A stretch of 64,000 bases of DNA, taken from contig NC_135566.1 in NCBI RefSeq assembly GCF_964340395.1, forward strand, positions 12,404,001 to 12,468,000, written 5' to 3'. The notes beneath the pieces were generated by a model. It was not told the origin of the DNA, did not search any database, and saw nothing but the letters and a program-made list of their open reading frames with translations. How positions within the stretch are numbered: the stretch's first letter is position 1; each line of letters starts with the position of its first letter. Shown piece by piece: positions 10,218 through 21,499 of this stretch. The translations under genes were made by a program, and so were the position numbers. This stretch comes from Glandiceps talaboti (lineage: Eukaryota > Hemichordata > Enteropneusta > Spengelidae).

Positions 10218-11945
10218 ACATTCCACAGAGCAGTTACTGCATATTCCGAACTTTTTGAAATATCTTTTGGGGACTTGTCAACAATAACAAACTTTCTCAC
10301 ACTTTCTAGCTTTTTCAAATTTTGTACGTACAATAAGTTAACAAACTTACTACCAAACCAGAGTGAGTATAGAGTTTCAGTAAGACAGCACGACATTTTT
10401 TTTATGTCTTACGCAATGTCTTTAGTTGCAAATAACATAAAAGAAAATAGAGACAGTGATATATATCGTAACTGCATAACATGATACCGTAACGTTTTAT
10501 CTCACTGTAAACACAAATCATCATCACTGTAGGATGAATCAAGGAAGATTCCATAAAACTATTTATCTGCGTTGACAATGATATAGCTACTTCGCTATAA
10601 TATATGATTGTTTTACCATATATTAATTCAACCACATTTCTAGGATGTATCGAAATATTAAGATGTTAGACCATGATACAAAAAATGGGAAAAATATCAT
10701 TTTTTAGTCACATCGAAAAGTTACATAATTGTATTCCAGAACTTTATGGAAATTTCTATTACTCATTTCCCCTGACTTGTTTCACCTTGTATAGTTCATG
10801 AGATATGTGAACAAATGTATTATTTATTAATAATGTAATAATATTTATGTAATGTGAAAATATATGTCCACGACCTTTGTTTGAAAGGGTATTGATTGAA
10901 GTTATTTTCTCATGACAACATCTCTAAGTTAATTGCATTAAAAGTAAGTACAGGAACGTCGACGATATGACACAGTGACTGATATAATTCTAGAATATTA
11001 CATGTGTCACGATGGGTGCACCAAGAACATAAGTCTCAGACATTGTGGTTGTGACTCGAAAGTATCTTTATTCTGAGAGTATACACGAGAAAAGTTGCAC
11101 CGGTGTAAGCATACCGGCCACGTCTGCACCTCTGCCTCAACTACCTTGTCGCGCATACTTATAAGATTATGTGATGAAAGAGAAACGTAAATGATTGGAT
11201 GTCAGAAATTGAACATGGATGTGATTGGACGGAGAGAAGCTAATCCAGGTGACAAAATAATGAAATGTACATAGAAATCGCGAAATGTACATTCATGAAA
11301 CACACCAAAGGAACATTGCAGTACGGTATTAAGCACAAAACAAAAGTCATGGACACATTATAAACGAGACAGACACAGGACTATTTTTTATTATATATAC
11401 AACTGTGACAAAGAAAACAAATCAATCCTCACCAAATGAAAGCAAAAGGAAGATTTGATGCAATATCAATCTGTTATTCTGTCTTCTGGGTGCTATAAAT
11501 ATGAAAATATACCCATGACAACCATCAAACTATGGTGTTTTCATGTCTGACCCATCTATTGTATAAGTTATTATTTCCTAAGGGTTAGGAAGTCAGTAAT
11601 TCAAAATCCACACAAAGAATCTTTTATTTAGACCAATAAATATACGAACACGAAATGAAAGCATTTGTTTTGATTACATAAATGAGTTTGCGTGATACAG
11701 ACGCTACCGTCTAAGTGAAATCAAATAAGGTGTATTGACAGCGCAATAGATCGTACTACCTCAGGGTTTTGTTTCCCTTGAAACAAGATAGGCATAACTG
11801 CCACCATGCCATTCACAGGCATTTTACAATTAATTTTGCATGTTGTGATTCGTCAGAGAAACATATAAACGCTAATACTGCTACTGTTTTAGTACATCTT
11901 AGCTGATTGCTGCGATACTTTATCCATGTTATATCTGTGGTCAAG
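10218..11945. other. Intergenic with an LTR-like element
   Basis: No gene is seen between the first two GPCRs. The stretch includes the solo-LTR-like element described separately at 11005-11410. Confidence 0.6.
11005..11410 (-). mobile_element. Solo-LTR-like element (406 bp)
   Basis: Read on the minus strand, the segment starts TGTCACAG and ends GTGACA, giving the TG...CA ends and short terminal inverted repeat (TGTCAC/GTGACA) of a long terminal repeat. Inside are, in order, a TATA-like CTTATAAG at about 11160-11167 and an AATAAA polyadenylation signal (complement of 11067-11072) about 60 bp before the end. That is the usual promoter-R-U5 order. No internal retroelement genes are next to it, so it would be a solo LTR, probably Ty3/gypsy-like. 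I do not see a clean target-site duplication, which lowers confidence. Confidence 0.5.
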
Positions 11946-12974
11946 ATGGGTATCTACGAGACTGTAAATGAAACTAACACAAGTCAAAAAAAAATTGATC
12001 ATGAACTACACTGTGATACAGAGTCGACCGAGGCGTATATTATAATTGCCATTATCACGTTTATCATCGTAGCAGCTATTATTTTCGGCAACATCCTGGT
12101 GATTTTATCGGTTCGCCGTTTTCCAGCACTTCAAACTGTCAACAACTATTTCATCTGTAGTCTGGCTTACGCGGATTTGATTGTCATCGTGACTGCAGTT
12201 AACAATGCTGGCTTGAGTCTACGGGGAATTCCACGGAAAGGCAGTATTTACTTTTGCCTGCTGCAATCCACAATTTTCCAAATAGGATGCCAAACATCAA
12301 TAGTGCATCTACTGCTTATTGCTGCGGACCGATACATTACCATCACGTCCCCACTGCTCTACCATGTGAGAATGACACCAAGAAGGGCAAGAGTACTCTT
12401 AACGATGATGTGGGCAATACCTGTAATTTGCCTGGCATCTCAATATGTTTGTGTGATTGTAAGTGGTGTCAACGTTCACGATGTCTACTGCAACATGGAC
12501 GGTATACTGCCACATGAGATTGTGATATTTTGGTTCGCCATCTTCTTTGTAGCACCATTCACTATCATGCTGATCCTTTATTCACACATATTCTGGATTG
12601 CGAGGAAACATTCAAGAAGAATAGCCGTCCAGGGTCAGTCGTTTGAAAATACAAGTTACAGAAAAAACATGAAAGCAGCAAAGACCCTTTGTGTAGTACT
12701 TAGTGCTTTTGTGCTCTGCTGGTTACCGTTAATTGCATTACTCATTGCAAATTATCTCCCCTGGCCATCATGTGGTACACCTTGGGTGTTCTTCTTTATC
12801 CAATCAGTAGCAGTGAGTAACTCTGCACTCAATCCTGCTATTTATGCATATAGGTGTAGTGAATTTAGAGAATCATTTAAGAAATTACTAACATGGAACA
12901 ATGTTTTTGAAATACAAACACAGAGATCATCGAACGCCACTTCAGCAGCCAATAGAGAACTCCAAGACGTATGA
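11946..12974 (+). CDS. Adenosine-receptor-like class A GPCR (subfamily a)
   Basis: Intronless, 342 residues from ATG 11946 (MGIYETVNET; NET and NTS sequons). This start matches the starts of its paralogues and follows the conserved context GTCAAGATG; a frame extension upstream has only TTG. It has all seven helices: GN in TM1, LAYAD in TM2, Cys in YFCLLQ at TM3, DRY (canonical, where neighbours have DRH) followed by ITITSPLLYH, MMWAIP in TM4, ECL2 Cys in VYCNMDG, CWLP in TM6, PSCGTPW in ECL3, NPAIY in TM7 and EFRESFKKLL in helix 8. TM3 to ICL2, TM5 and ICL3 are nearly identical to the genes at 9201 and 16983, so these are recent duplicates. Ligand unknown; positions 6.55 (Leu) and 7.43 (Val) are not those of adenosine receptors. 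Confidence 0.93.
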   Translation: MGIYETVNETNTSQKKIDHELHCDTESTEAYIIIAIITFIIVAAIIFGNILVILSVRRFPALQTVNNYFICSLAYADLIVIVTAVNNAGLSLRGIPRKGSIYFCLLQSTIFQIGCQTSIVHLLLIAADRYITITSPLLYHVRMTPRRARVLLTMMWAIPVICLASQYVCVIVSGVNVHDVYCNMDGILPHEIVIFWFAIFFVAPFTIMLILYSHIFWIARKHSRRIAVQGQSFENTSYRKNMKAAKTLCVVLSAFVLCWLPLIALLIANYLPWPSCGTPWVFFFIQSVAVSNSALNPAIYAYRCSEFRESFKKLLTWNNVFEIQTQRSSNATSAANRELQDV

Positions 12975-13904
12975 CTCGTGTCACGTGGTATAGACTAGTG
13001 ACCAATAGCGACGTCAATTTACAAAAAGCATGCACTAGTCGTATTCTATTTTCCCTAGGGCACTATTCATTTAGCACGGGGGTCTTTCGGTCTTTGACTA
13101 TCGAAAAAACAGTAAATCATGTTCTCAATGTCAAAATGAGTGGGGAATGGTTTTGCATCTAGATGAGTTATTTTCTTGGCCGCATCAGAGTTAATTCGCA
13201 ATATATGAATGCACTCAATCACTTTAACAAAAAAAAGAAGTTTTGAAAGCAATGGTCACATCACTAGCATGCCAACTTGTGATGCTAACCTACGTTTAGC
13301 CCCAAAAGTCTAGGTATTGCACTAGCTACCTGCAAAGGTGTGTTTATGTGTCTATATATTTATATTTCATGTTACACTCATCCTTTGGAGCGAGAATCAA
13401 ATCATTTGATGGAGTAAATGGCCATTTCTTAAAATCTTGTCGAAGTGCTATAATATAGTCAGCTATGAACTCTTCTAATTTTGTTTTCTATAAATGAAAT
13501 TCTTCATAATTATGTTCAAAATTAATCTTTGTTTTTGATAAAACAATGGTAAATTGAAAAAGCATGTTATAATATACAAAGAATAATGTTACCTTATATG
13601 GATCGTATCTAAGTAATTACACAGTGCCATTGACGTCAATAGAAGAAGTTGTATGAAATTTACGAAAGGAACTTATGTCAGGTTTGTCAGAAATGATTGA
13701 TTCAATCCATTAAGCTGTACCAGTTGAAGATGTCGAACTACATTATAGATTTTGATGCGGTGACGTTAGAAGCTGTTAGCAGATCAAATGATGTAGGTAA
13801 ATATAGTCAAACGAGTTGATGTAGTTTTATGAGAAACACATCTACTGCTGATATACATTTTCGACTTCTGATAAGCCCAACAACTTCCATGTTTGACGGT
13901 CAGG
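12975..13904. other. Intergenic spacer
   Basis: 0.9 kb between two GPCR genes; nothing recognisable. It should include the promoter or 5' UTR intron of the next gene. Confidence 0.5.
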
Positions 13905-14903
13905 ATGAATGTGTCTGAAGCTATCCACACAACAAGCGAAGAAGGCAATAGCACGGATCAAAGGTGTGATTATGATTTCACTGCGGCATACGTTGTTGTT
14001 TTGCTTATCACATCTACCATAGTCCTAGCTATCATTGTCGGCAACGTCCTGGTTATTATGTCAGTTCATCGTTTTCCAGTGCTTCAAACTGTCAATAACT
14101 ATTTCATATGTAGTCTTGCTTATGCCGATTTGCTGGTCGTGTTGGCTGCGGTCTTAAATGCAGGTTTAACACTTGACGTAATTCCAAGACGAGGAAGTAT
14201 TTACTTCTGCCTTCTACAATCCACGGTGTTTGAAACTGGAACCCTTGCATCGATAATACATCTGCTGGTCATCGCAATAGACAGACACTTGGCTATTTCA
14301 ACGCCATTGACGTATCACACAACAATGACACCAAGAAGGGCAAAAGGAACCATATTTATAACTTGGTTAATACCTGTAATCTATTTATTATTGCATTACT
14401 TGTCTGTTGCCGTAAATAGTGACATCAGTTTTTACGATGTCGTATGTAACAGCGTAGACACACTGCCTTCTTTGTTTGCCATATTCTATGGGGGTCCATT
14501 CATCATTATGGCATTCCTCTATCTACATGTATTCTGGATAGCAAGAAAACATTCCAAGAGAATTGCACAACAGGGCAAATTATTTGAAAATGCAACATAC
14601 AAAAATGATTTGAAAGCAGTCAAGACACTTAGTATAGTGATCGGAGCTTTTGTCGTCTGCTGGTTACCGCCAATTATACTCTTTTCTTCAACTTCGGTCG
14701 ACTGGCCAATATGTGGGACACCTTGGTTGTTCTTCCTGTCTATATCACTATCAGTGAGTAACTCAGCCCTTAATCCTGCCATTTATGCATGGGTGAGCAA
14801 GGAATTTAGAGGGGCGTTTAAGAAATTGCTTGGAAGGAACGAAAAGATGAAAACGCACAGGAGAATTTCATGTCGAACTCCCGTAGTTGATGTAGAACTC
14901 TAA
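13905..14903 (+). CDS. Adenosine-receptor-like class A GPCR (divergent subfamily a member)
   Basis: Intronless, 332 residues from ATG 13905 (MNVSEAIHTT; NVS and NST sequons) within the conserved context GGTCAGGATG. Key residues are N-terminal Cys21, VGNVLVIMSV in TM1, LAYAD in TM2, YFCLLQ then AIDRHLAIS in TM3, ITWLIP in TM4, VVCNSVD in ECL2, GGPFIIMAFLYLHVFWIARKH in TM5, CWLPP in TM6, CGTPW in ECL3, SNSALNPAIYAW in TM7, and helix 8 EFRGAFKKLL. CWxPP and AWxSKEFRG also occur in the minus-strand 'd' genes (e.g. 58872), so this gene is intermediate between the plus-strand group and group d. ECL2 is a few residues shorter than in the 9201 gene. Ligand unknown. Confidence 0.93.
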   Translation: MNVSEAIHTTSEEGNSTDQRCDYDFTAAYVVVLLITSTIVLAIIVGNVLVIMSVHRFPVLQTVNNYFICSLAYADLLVVLAAVLNAGLTLDVIPRRGSIYFCLLQSTVFETGTLASIIHLLVIAIDRHLAISTPLTYHTTMTPRRAKGTIFITWLIPVIYLLLHYLSVAVNSDISFYDVVCNSVDTLPSLFAIFYGGPFIIMAFLYLHVFWIARKHSKRIAQQGKLFENATYKNDLKAVKTLSIVIGAFVVCWLPPIILFSSTSVDWPICGTPWLFFLSISLSVSNSALNPAIYAWVSKEFRGAFKKLLGRNEKMKTHRRISCRTPVVDVEL

Positions 14904-15268
14904 GAGTCACAAGCGTGCATTGATATATGTTGAATGGGATGAGGAAAATGAGAACATGACTGTAAGCATTTCCATGTTATGTATTCTTACTAAATCATGA
15001 TACCTAGAAGAGATAATGGTTGTCGACTTGCAACAAAAGGATATGAGCATGCCTAAGAGGAAACACCATGATTTGAAGATTTGAAGATTTTGAAAAAGAA
15101 GAAAGAAAATAACGATTACTATTATTGTATATTTATCTGTCCTTCACTCCTAAAGTCTTTCATTTCAAAATATGATTTCACTATGTCAGATTGCAAAGAA
15201 AACACATTTTTTAACAATATGTAGATTTAGTATAATGTTTTATATAAAGTAGAGTCACTCTATGTTAA

Positions 15269-15317
<49 letters not shown>

Positions 15318-16982
15318 AAATGTATGGTTCCAGATGTTCCGGTGTACAGTGCTCGATACAGTTGTAGAGCTTGTGACCAGATGGCCATACGAAACAAATT
15401 TGTAGAGTAGGATCGAATGTAACGAAGTATTCACACACACACACACACTCTGAGTTTCTGTATATAAATAATGCTGTAAACCATATATTGCAAAAGCGGG
15501 TATGAATAAAAGTCTGTCCAGTCGTTGGTCCGCTTATGTTGAGCATATTACATAAGTGGAAACAACGACAAAATAATTACACAGACCATACAATTAGAAG
15601 AAGGTCGCACACCTAAATCCTGTTTTATCTGTACACAATGCCTAACGGAATGTCCCTCATGTATTCATTTATATCAACACCACGTATTAAGGTTGTCAAA
15701 TTATCAAACATCTACATGTTTTAGAACCAAGTTTGATTCACAACGTGACCGAGTAATGTGAATACTGTCGAAATATATCAATGTACTATTTAGAAAGTAA
15801 AAAATCGTGGTGCCATGATCTTACGTTGTGATCACGGATATATATTGTGATTTCAAATAAAACGAAAAAGTTAAATTTACCAGGAATGCTGCATGACTCA
15901 TATGTTTAATAATACCTTTTATAATCATTGTCTGCCGCAAATGATTGTAGTTTGAATTTTATGTATACATGATATGTGCTTACAAGAAACTCTCTCGCTA
16001 GACTCGTGTAAAAGATGCCAAGTCTGAACACTTTGTGATAAAGTGCCATGTCAATAGATTCAAATTGCAAGTTGGGAAAGAGATACCTAAATAAGGAAAT
16101 TTTAACTGCGATGCATGGTGAACTATACGTGTATAGCCACATCTGGCGTTTCGTACAGTAACAGACAAGATAAGATAGGAAGATATTACCTTTGAGAACA
16201 ATTAGTATTTTGAGTTTATTCACAAACTTTTGGAAAATATATATCCAACGTTTGATTCATCATGTCATCAACCATTTACTTTATTGTAATTATGTACACA
16301 CATTCCATACATTACAGCAGGTTACTTATATCGCTTACATACCAAAATGTCAAAACGAGCCCTTTGGAAATGTTTGAATATATTCAAAGAATTATCTTGA
16401 AGCGAGTTGTTGCGTTTTGCCATAAATGCAAGACCATTTAATGATATCGATCTCGAATGTTAATTTGTACATACCAGTTCCCCTTAAATTGAAAGCAGTT
16501 ATGGATCTTACGCCTACGATTTCCGATAACGTTTTGTTGTGTTTCGTACGAATATAATCATGAAAAGATTCCCTGAGACAAACTAACATTTCGTTTTTAC
16601 ATGTCTTGACATCTATACCCTATTTATTTTGACACTAATTGTTGGCAAAGTTTTTGGATGGACGTCATGTAAAGAAACCATACAAATGGAACTATTTCTT
16701 AGGTCAATAAATCTAGGAAATGGAATATCACACAGTGTCGCTATTAATTGAAACCAAATATTAATTGATAATTGTCAAATACATTTCCATTAGCTCTGTG
16801 GCCAGAGGATATTGTTTCATTGAAATATGATGAACGTTACCTCCCACCACATTATTTAAGAACATTTCCAATTACGGTTCAACTATAAATTTCAAGGGAA
16901 TACGAACGCCCGTACTTGTCCTCTCTCAGTGTCCCTTTCCTGATTGCTGCAGTAACCATCGTATGCTATATTTATGGTCAGG
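14904..16982. other. Intergenic with dinucleotide repeats
   Basis: 2.1 kb without a gene. It contains a (TA)n array at about 15271-15315 and a short (CA)n at about 15432-15448. The other frames look accidental. Confidence 0.55.
15271..15315. repeat. (TA)n microsatellite
   Basis: About 22 uninterrupted TA units read directly. Confidence 0.95.
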
Positions 16983-18041
16983 ATGGACATCTATGAGTCT
17001 ATTAACGATACTAATACAAACCAAACAAAGTATGATTATGAACCACGGTGTGATACAGACTGGACCGGGGAATACATCATAATTTCAGTCACAACATTTA
17101 TCATCGTAGCAGCTATAATTTTTGGCAATATCCTGGTGATTCTATCGGTTCACCGTTTTCCAAAACTTCAAACTGTCAACAACTATTTCATCTGTAGTCT
17201 GGCTTACGCGGATTTGATTGTCATCGTGACTGCAATCTTCAATGCAGGTTTGAGTCTACGGGGAATTCCACGGAGAGGTAGTATTTACTTCTGTCTGCTG
17301 CAGTCCATGTTCTTTCAAATAGGATGTCAAACATCGATAGTACATATACTGCTTATTGCAGTCGATCGCTATCTTGCCATCTCGTCGCCACTGCTGTACC
17401 ACGTGAGAATGACACCAAGAAGAGCAAAAGTGATCCTACTAACGACGTGGCCAATACCTGCAATTTACCTTTCATCCGAATACGTGTATCTGTTTGTGAG
17501 TGGTGTGGATATTCAAAATATCCCCTGCAACATGGAGGGTATATTGCCGTTTGGGTTTGCAATATCTTGGTTCGCCATCTTCTTTGTAGCGCCATTCACT
17601 ATCATGCTGATCCTTTATTCACACATATTCTGGATTGCGAGGAAACATTCTAGAAAAATTGCCGCCCAGGGTCAGTCGTCTGAAAATACAAATTACAGAA
17701 AAAACATGAAAGCAGCAAAGACTCTCTGTGTAGTACTCGGTGCATTTCTTATTTGTTGGTTACCCTTACTCGCCGCAATTATTATAAATCATCTCCCGTG
17801 GCCTACGTGTAGCACACCTTGGCTATTCTTCTTTTTGTTATTATTAGCTGTGAGTAACTCAGCACTCAATCCTGCTATTTATGCATACAGGATTATTGAA
17901 TTTAGAGAATCATTTAAGAAGTTGCTCACGAGGAACAAAAATATTGAAATTCAACATCAGAAGCCTTCGAATGCTTCAGCAGTCGAGAGAACTTCAAGAT
18001 GTTTGAGAGGCATGCATTTCCCAAGACAGTTATACATATAA
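16983..18041 (+). CDS. Adenosine-receptor-like class A GPCR (subfamily a), altered C-tail
   Basis: Intronless, 352 residues from ATG 16983 (MDIYESINDT), chosen to match its paralogues and the GTCAGGATG context. An in-frame ATG nine bases upstream (16974) is the alternative. It has NDT and NQT sequons, N-terminal Cys, GN in TM1, LAYAD, YFCLLQ, AVDRYLAIS, PCNMEG in ECL2, IFWIARKH, CWLP, TCSTPW, SNSALNPAIYAY and EFRESFKKLL. TM4 has Pro (TTWPIP) where relatives have Ala. The tail starts like that of the 9201 gene (PSNASAVE), but a 2-base deletion there shifts frame and replaces its ending, adding about 14 residues. Ligand unknown; a recent duplicate of the 9201 and 11946 genes. Confidence 0.92.
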   Translation: MDIYESINDTNTNQTKYDYEPRCDTDWTGEYIIISVTTFIIVAAIIFGNILVILSVHRFPKLQTVNNYFICSLAYADLIVIVTAIFNAGLSLRGIPRRGSIYFCLLQSMFFQIGCQTSIVHILLIAVDRYLAISSPLLYHVRMTPRRAKVILLTTWPIPAIYLSSEYVYLFVSGVDIQNIPCNMEGILPFGFAISWFAIFFVAPFTIMLILYSHIFWIARKHSRKIAAQGQSSENTNYRKNMKAAKTLCVVLGAFLICWLPLLAAIIINHLPWPTCSTPWLFFFLLLLAVSNSALNPAIYAYRIIEFRESFKKLLTRNKNIEIQHQKPSNASAVERTSRCLRGMHFPRQLYI

Positions 18042-20526
18042 CAGTTTCTGTATTTCGAACTTCAATACAATTATTTGAAAACAACTTCTAAATGTTTGAA
18101 TGACATATTTAGTCTAACTTTCTCTCTCACAAAAGATATTAACAGCATGAATACCGAGAAAAATGTGTTGTGAACTGAAAATTACATGATTACATTGATG
18201 TTTTTAAAAATAAAAAGTTCTAATTCCTGTACACAGGTATTCTCAATTTGATTGAATTGAGAGAAAACGTCTCCAAAATTATTTCCCATTTTAATTCGAT
18301 TCTAGTATTTAAAAATAGAGATGACTGTAATACTTTGGTAACTTGAATCCATTTTGTTAGATATTTAGAGAAATTGTGTTATGTATGAATATATATGAAT
18401 ACAAATATGAATTCAGTAACTAGTCTCAATTAGAGAAAAGGGCTTCATCCACACATCCCATAGGTCGGTGAATCCACACTTTTCTTGATACATTTTCGAA
18501 CTATGAATAAGTAATATGAGTATTTTGCTTTATTAACAAATATATATTGTTATAGTAACACTTTTGAACTGGAGTTAGTCATGTTTTAGAATGTTTTGAA
18601 TTTATTTCAATAAATCTCATTATGATGTTGCTTTTTAATTTTGTTAGTTTCTTGCTCGATAAATGGATTCATGAATGCTCACAGAATAAGTGATACTGAA
18701 GAATTGAAAATACTGTTGGTATTACTGTACTATACGGTAAAAAATGAAACTAATTTTGGCCTACCTCCATAATATTATCGCTTTGTATTTTATGAAGGGG
18801 TCTTATTTTCAGCACATAATTCGATTGCTGTATGTGTCTCGAGAAATTTTCAAGCAACAGTGTTGTGCCTGTTGTAGAAGGTTTCTTACATCCTGTAGAA
18901 ATCTATGATAATGACAGAAATGGTTTAGTACGTTCAAAGTGACACATATATCATTAACTACTTTTTCAATGAAAACCATAGTTATGGAGGGATTTTTATA
19001 ATATACAGATTAAGGTACGCAAAAATGTTCTAAATTCACTAATATCTTGCCAGAATTAAATATGACTTCTTATTCAATTCGTGTGACATTTATTGTTGAT
19101 GGTCAGGATGTTGGCGAGGAAGAGCAGTAGAGAATTGAAACAAGAAAGTAAAGAATATAATTAAAGTGTACTTGAAAAGAAGTGATAATGAAAGTAAATA
19201 ACGAGGAAGGAACAAACACAAAAAAACATTGAGACAGAAGTGAAAGCAAACATGAATACTTGACAAATACATTTATTCTATTAGCTTGCGTCACCCAGGA
19301 ATATTACTTTACTTGAAACAGGGTTCTTATATCACTAATGACATAAAGTTAAGTGCATTTGCCATTAAGTACGTAATAGAAACCGGATGTGCTTCTTACG
19401 GGTAAGAGTACTTAGAATTACCTGATGATTTTGCAAGTGGCCGACTTCGAGCACTTTGATCACATGTGCGAGTCGCGACCTTACCCGACAGGTCAACCTT
19501 TCTTTCAAGTATTTATCATAAATGAAAGACACCACAACCTTACCATATCTTTACTGTGAAACATGGTTTTAAAATTGTAGAAGCCGTCCCAAATATGTAA
19601 CTGAATCGCCTGGTTATTGTCATTCAGATTTCCTAGGTTTAAATCACCATATTGCTGGGTACTAGATTGAGTAAATGAATACTTAGTCTAGAACGTGTCG
19701 GGGGGGGGGGGGGGGTAATGGGTACAGGTGGATTCAAATTACAAGCACAAACGCAAACATATTCAAAAACTAGGGGTTAAAAACCGATATTTCAACCTGA
19801 AACTAAGGGTCAAATGTCTACATTCTACCAGAAAATAGGAATCAAAAGTCTTGGAAACATCGAGGAAAATATTGAAAATCGACAATTTGGATCGACGTTG
19901 TTCAACATGTGGGTTGAGAGGTCAAACATGCGAAGAGGGGTCAAACCTCTACATAACATTATGCTTAAAAAGCAAGAGTCTACATAAGTCGAAAAGGGGG
20001 CCCACGGACACCAGCCTTTAATATGGTGGCTGTTAAAATGTGTAATATTGAGTGTAAAATAAATTTTTATTCATTTCCTTGGAAATGGTACATAGATCGT
20101 TATATTAAATTGATTGGGGGGTAATTATAAGTAGATTCAATATTGGAGTGTCATAAATCCACAGAAAATATGTATTTTTCAATGAAATCGAATAGGGAAA
20201 TGAATAAGGTAGGCAACTGGGTGTGTGATATGAATGTTAGTGCGCCACCAGGCGTCAGAAAAGAGAATAACATGATTAGAATACAAGATGGCGTCGAATG
20301 GTTAACAAAAGATCGAGAGAAATGGACAAAAGTATTAGTTTTACGAAGTTAACACCCCTTACAACTGAATCAAGTGCCAGGGTTTCACTCCCTCGTGTTT
20401 GGTGTGAGCTGTTGCAGAATTTGTCGACATCTTGTGAGCTAACAACTTCGCAGTAGAGAAATATGGGCACAACAGCCAAATTGCGAATAAGGAAATGAAT
20501 AAGGGATAGGAAACGGGAGCCAACTT
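18042..20526. other. Intergenic spacer with G-run
   Basis: 2.5 kb without a recognisable gene. It contains a 16-base G-run at 19700-19715. At about 19098-19110 the sequence GATGGTCAGGATG resembles the start context of the GPCRs, but no receptor sequence follows. Confidence 0.5.
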
Positions 20527-20983
20527 CACACACCCCAAAGGTTATCCTATTCACGTTGTGGTCATTACCATTGTTGAATACCATCCCTAGTTATATCGCA
20601 ATGCAGATAATCCATAACAACGCCAATCAGTTCTCCTGTTATTGGGCAGAGTCCTTGCCGAAACAATATAGGATCAGTGTATTTGTTACGACTTTTATTG
20701 GTCCATTTCTTATGATGTCTCTCCTCTACATACGTACATGTATCTTCGTCATTGGCAGACATGAATACCGTAAGATCTTCAGTGGACTTCCTTCTGCTGA
20801 CAAAGGGATATACAAGAGAGATGTAAAAGCAGTGAAAATGTTGGCAATAATCATCGGTGCCTTTGTCAGTTATTGGTTGCCAGGGTATATATTCTTAACT
20901 TTCTCCCCACATGATTGGCCAATATGTGGTATGTCCTGACAGACATTTGTTTTGTTTCCCTCGTGACAAGCAGCTCGCTACTA
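20527..20983 (+). pseudogene. 5'-truncated GPCR pseudogene (TM4-TM7 part)
   Basis: Homology to the intact gene at 21500 begins abruptly inside TM4 (TTCACGTTGTGG...) and runs through ECL2 (NQFSCYWAE), TM5 (FVTTFIGPFLMMSLLY), ICL3 and TM6 to ECL3 (WPICGMS). There the Trp codon is TGA. About 40 further bases of TM7 match before similarity stops, short of NPxxY. TM1-TM3 are absent. CWLP has become YWLP. Two in-frame changes (a 6-base gain in ICL3 and a 3-base loss before TM5) leave the frame open for 127 codons. It is a partial tandem copy of its neighbour and cannot make a seven-helix receptor. Confidence 0.88.
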
Positions 20984-21499
20984 ACGTTTCTCATCTTTTC
21001 AGCTGTCATTTCAACTGTCACAATTGCCAATGGTAAAAAGCAGACTGACAAGGATTCGAGTAAATGAAGGAAACTATGATCAACAAGCCGAGAATCAATA
21101 TTGCTTGCCAAAATGGATAAACGTGATGTCACTGTGATTAACAAAATGACACTGCGACAAAGAAATTGATTTTACCAAAGGCATGTAAAGACATAGAATT
21201 ATCATCTTACGACACTTTTATTGCAGGTTTGACGTACCTTTACAAATCAAATATCATATATACTTTAATTAGTTGAAGGTGTATGATAATTCAGTTAACA
21301 TCGTTTCGCTCAAAGTGTTGAGAATCTTATTTTTGGCATTGATTCAAATTTGGCAATGAGAAAAACGGTTATTTACTGATGATAGTGGGTAAACTGATTT
21401 TATGACGTACGTCTAGTAAATAGACCAAGTTGAAATGAATACATTTTCGTCACTTTGAATACTCAACTGGTATCGTAATCCAAAGCCGCCACCATCGAA

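Noticed and set aside
19098-19140. GATGGTCAGGATG as the start of another receptor
   Set aside because: The codons that follow match no receptor N-terminus or TM1, so it may be chance.
20143-20352. Short frame ending WLTKDREKWTKVL, reminiscent of the C-terminus of some LINE polymerases
   Set aside because: Only the D-R-x-x-W pattern fits; no reverse transcriptase sequence is nearby in any frame, so it is not reported as an element.
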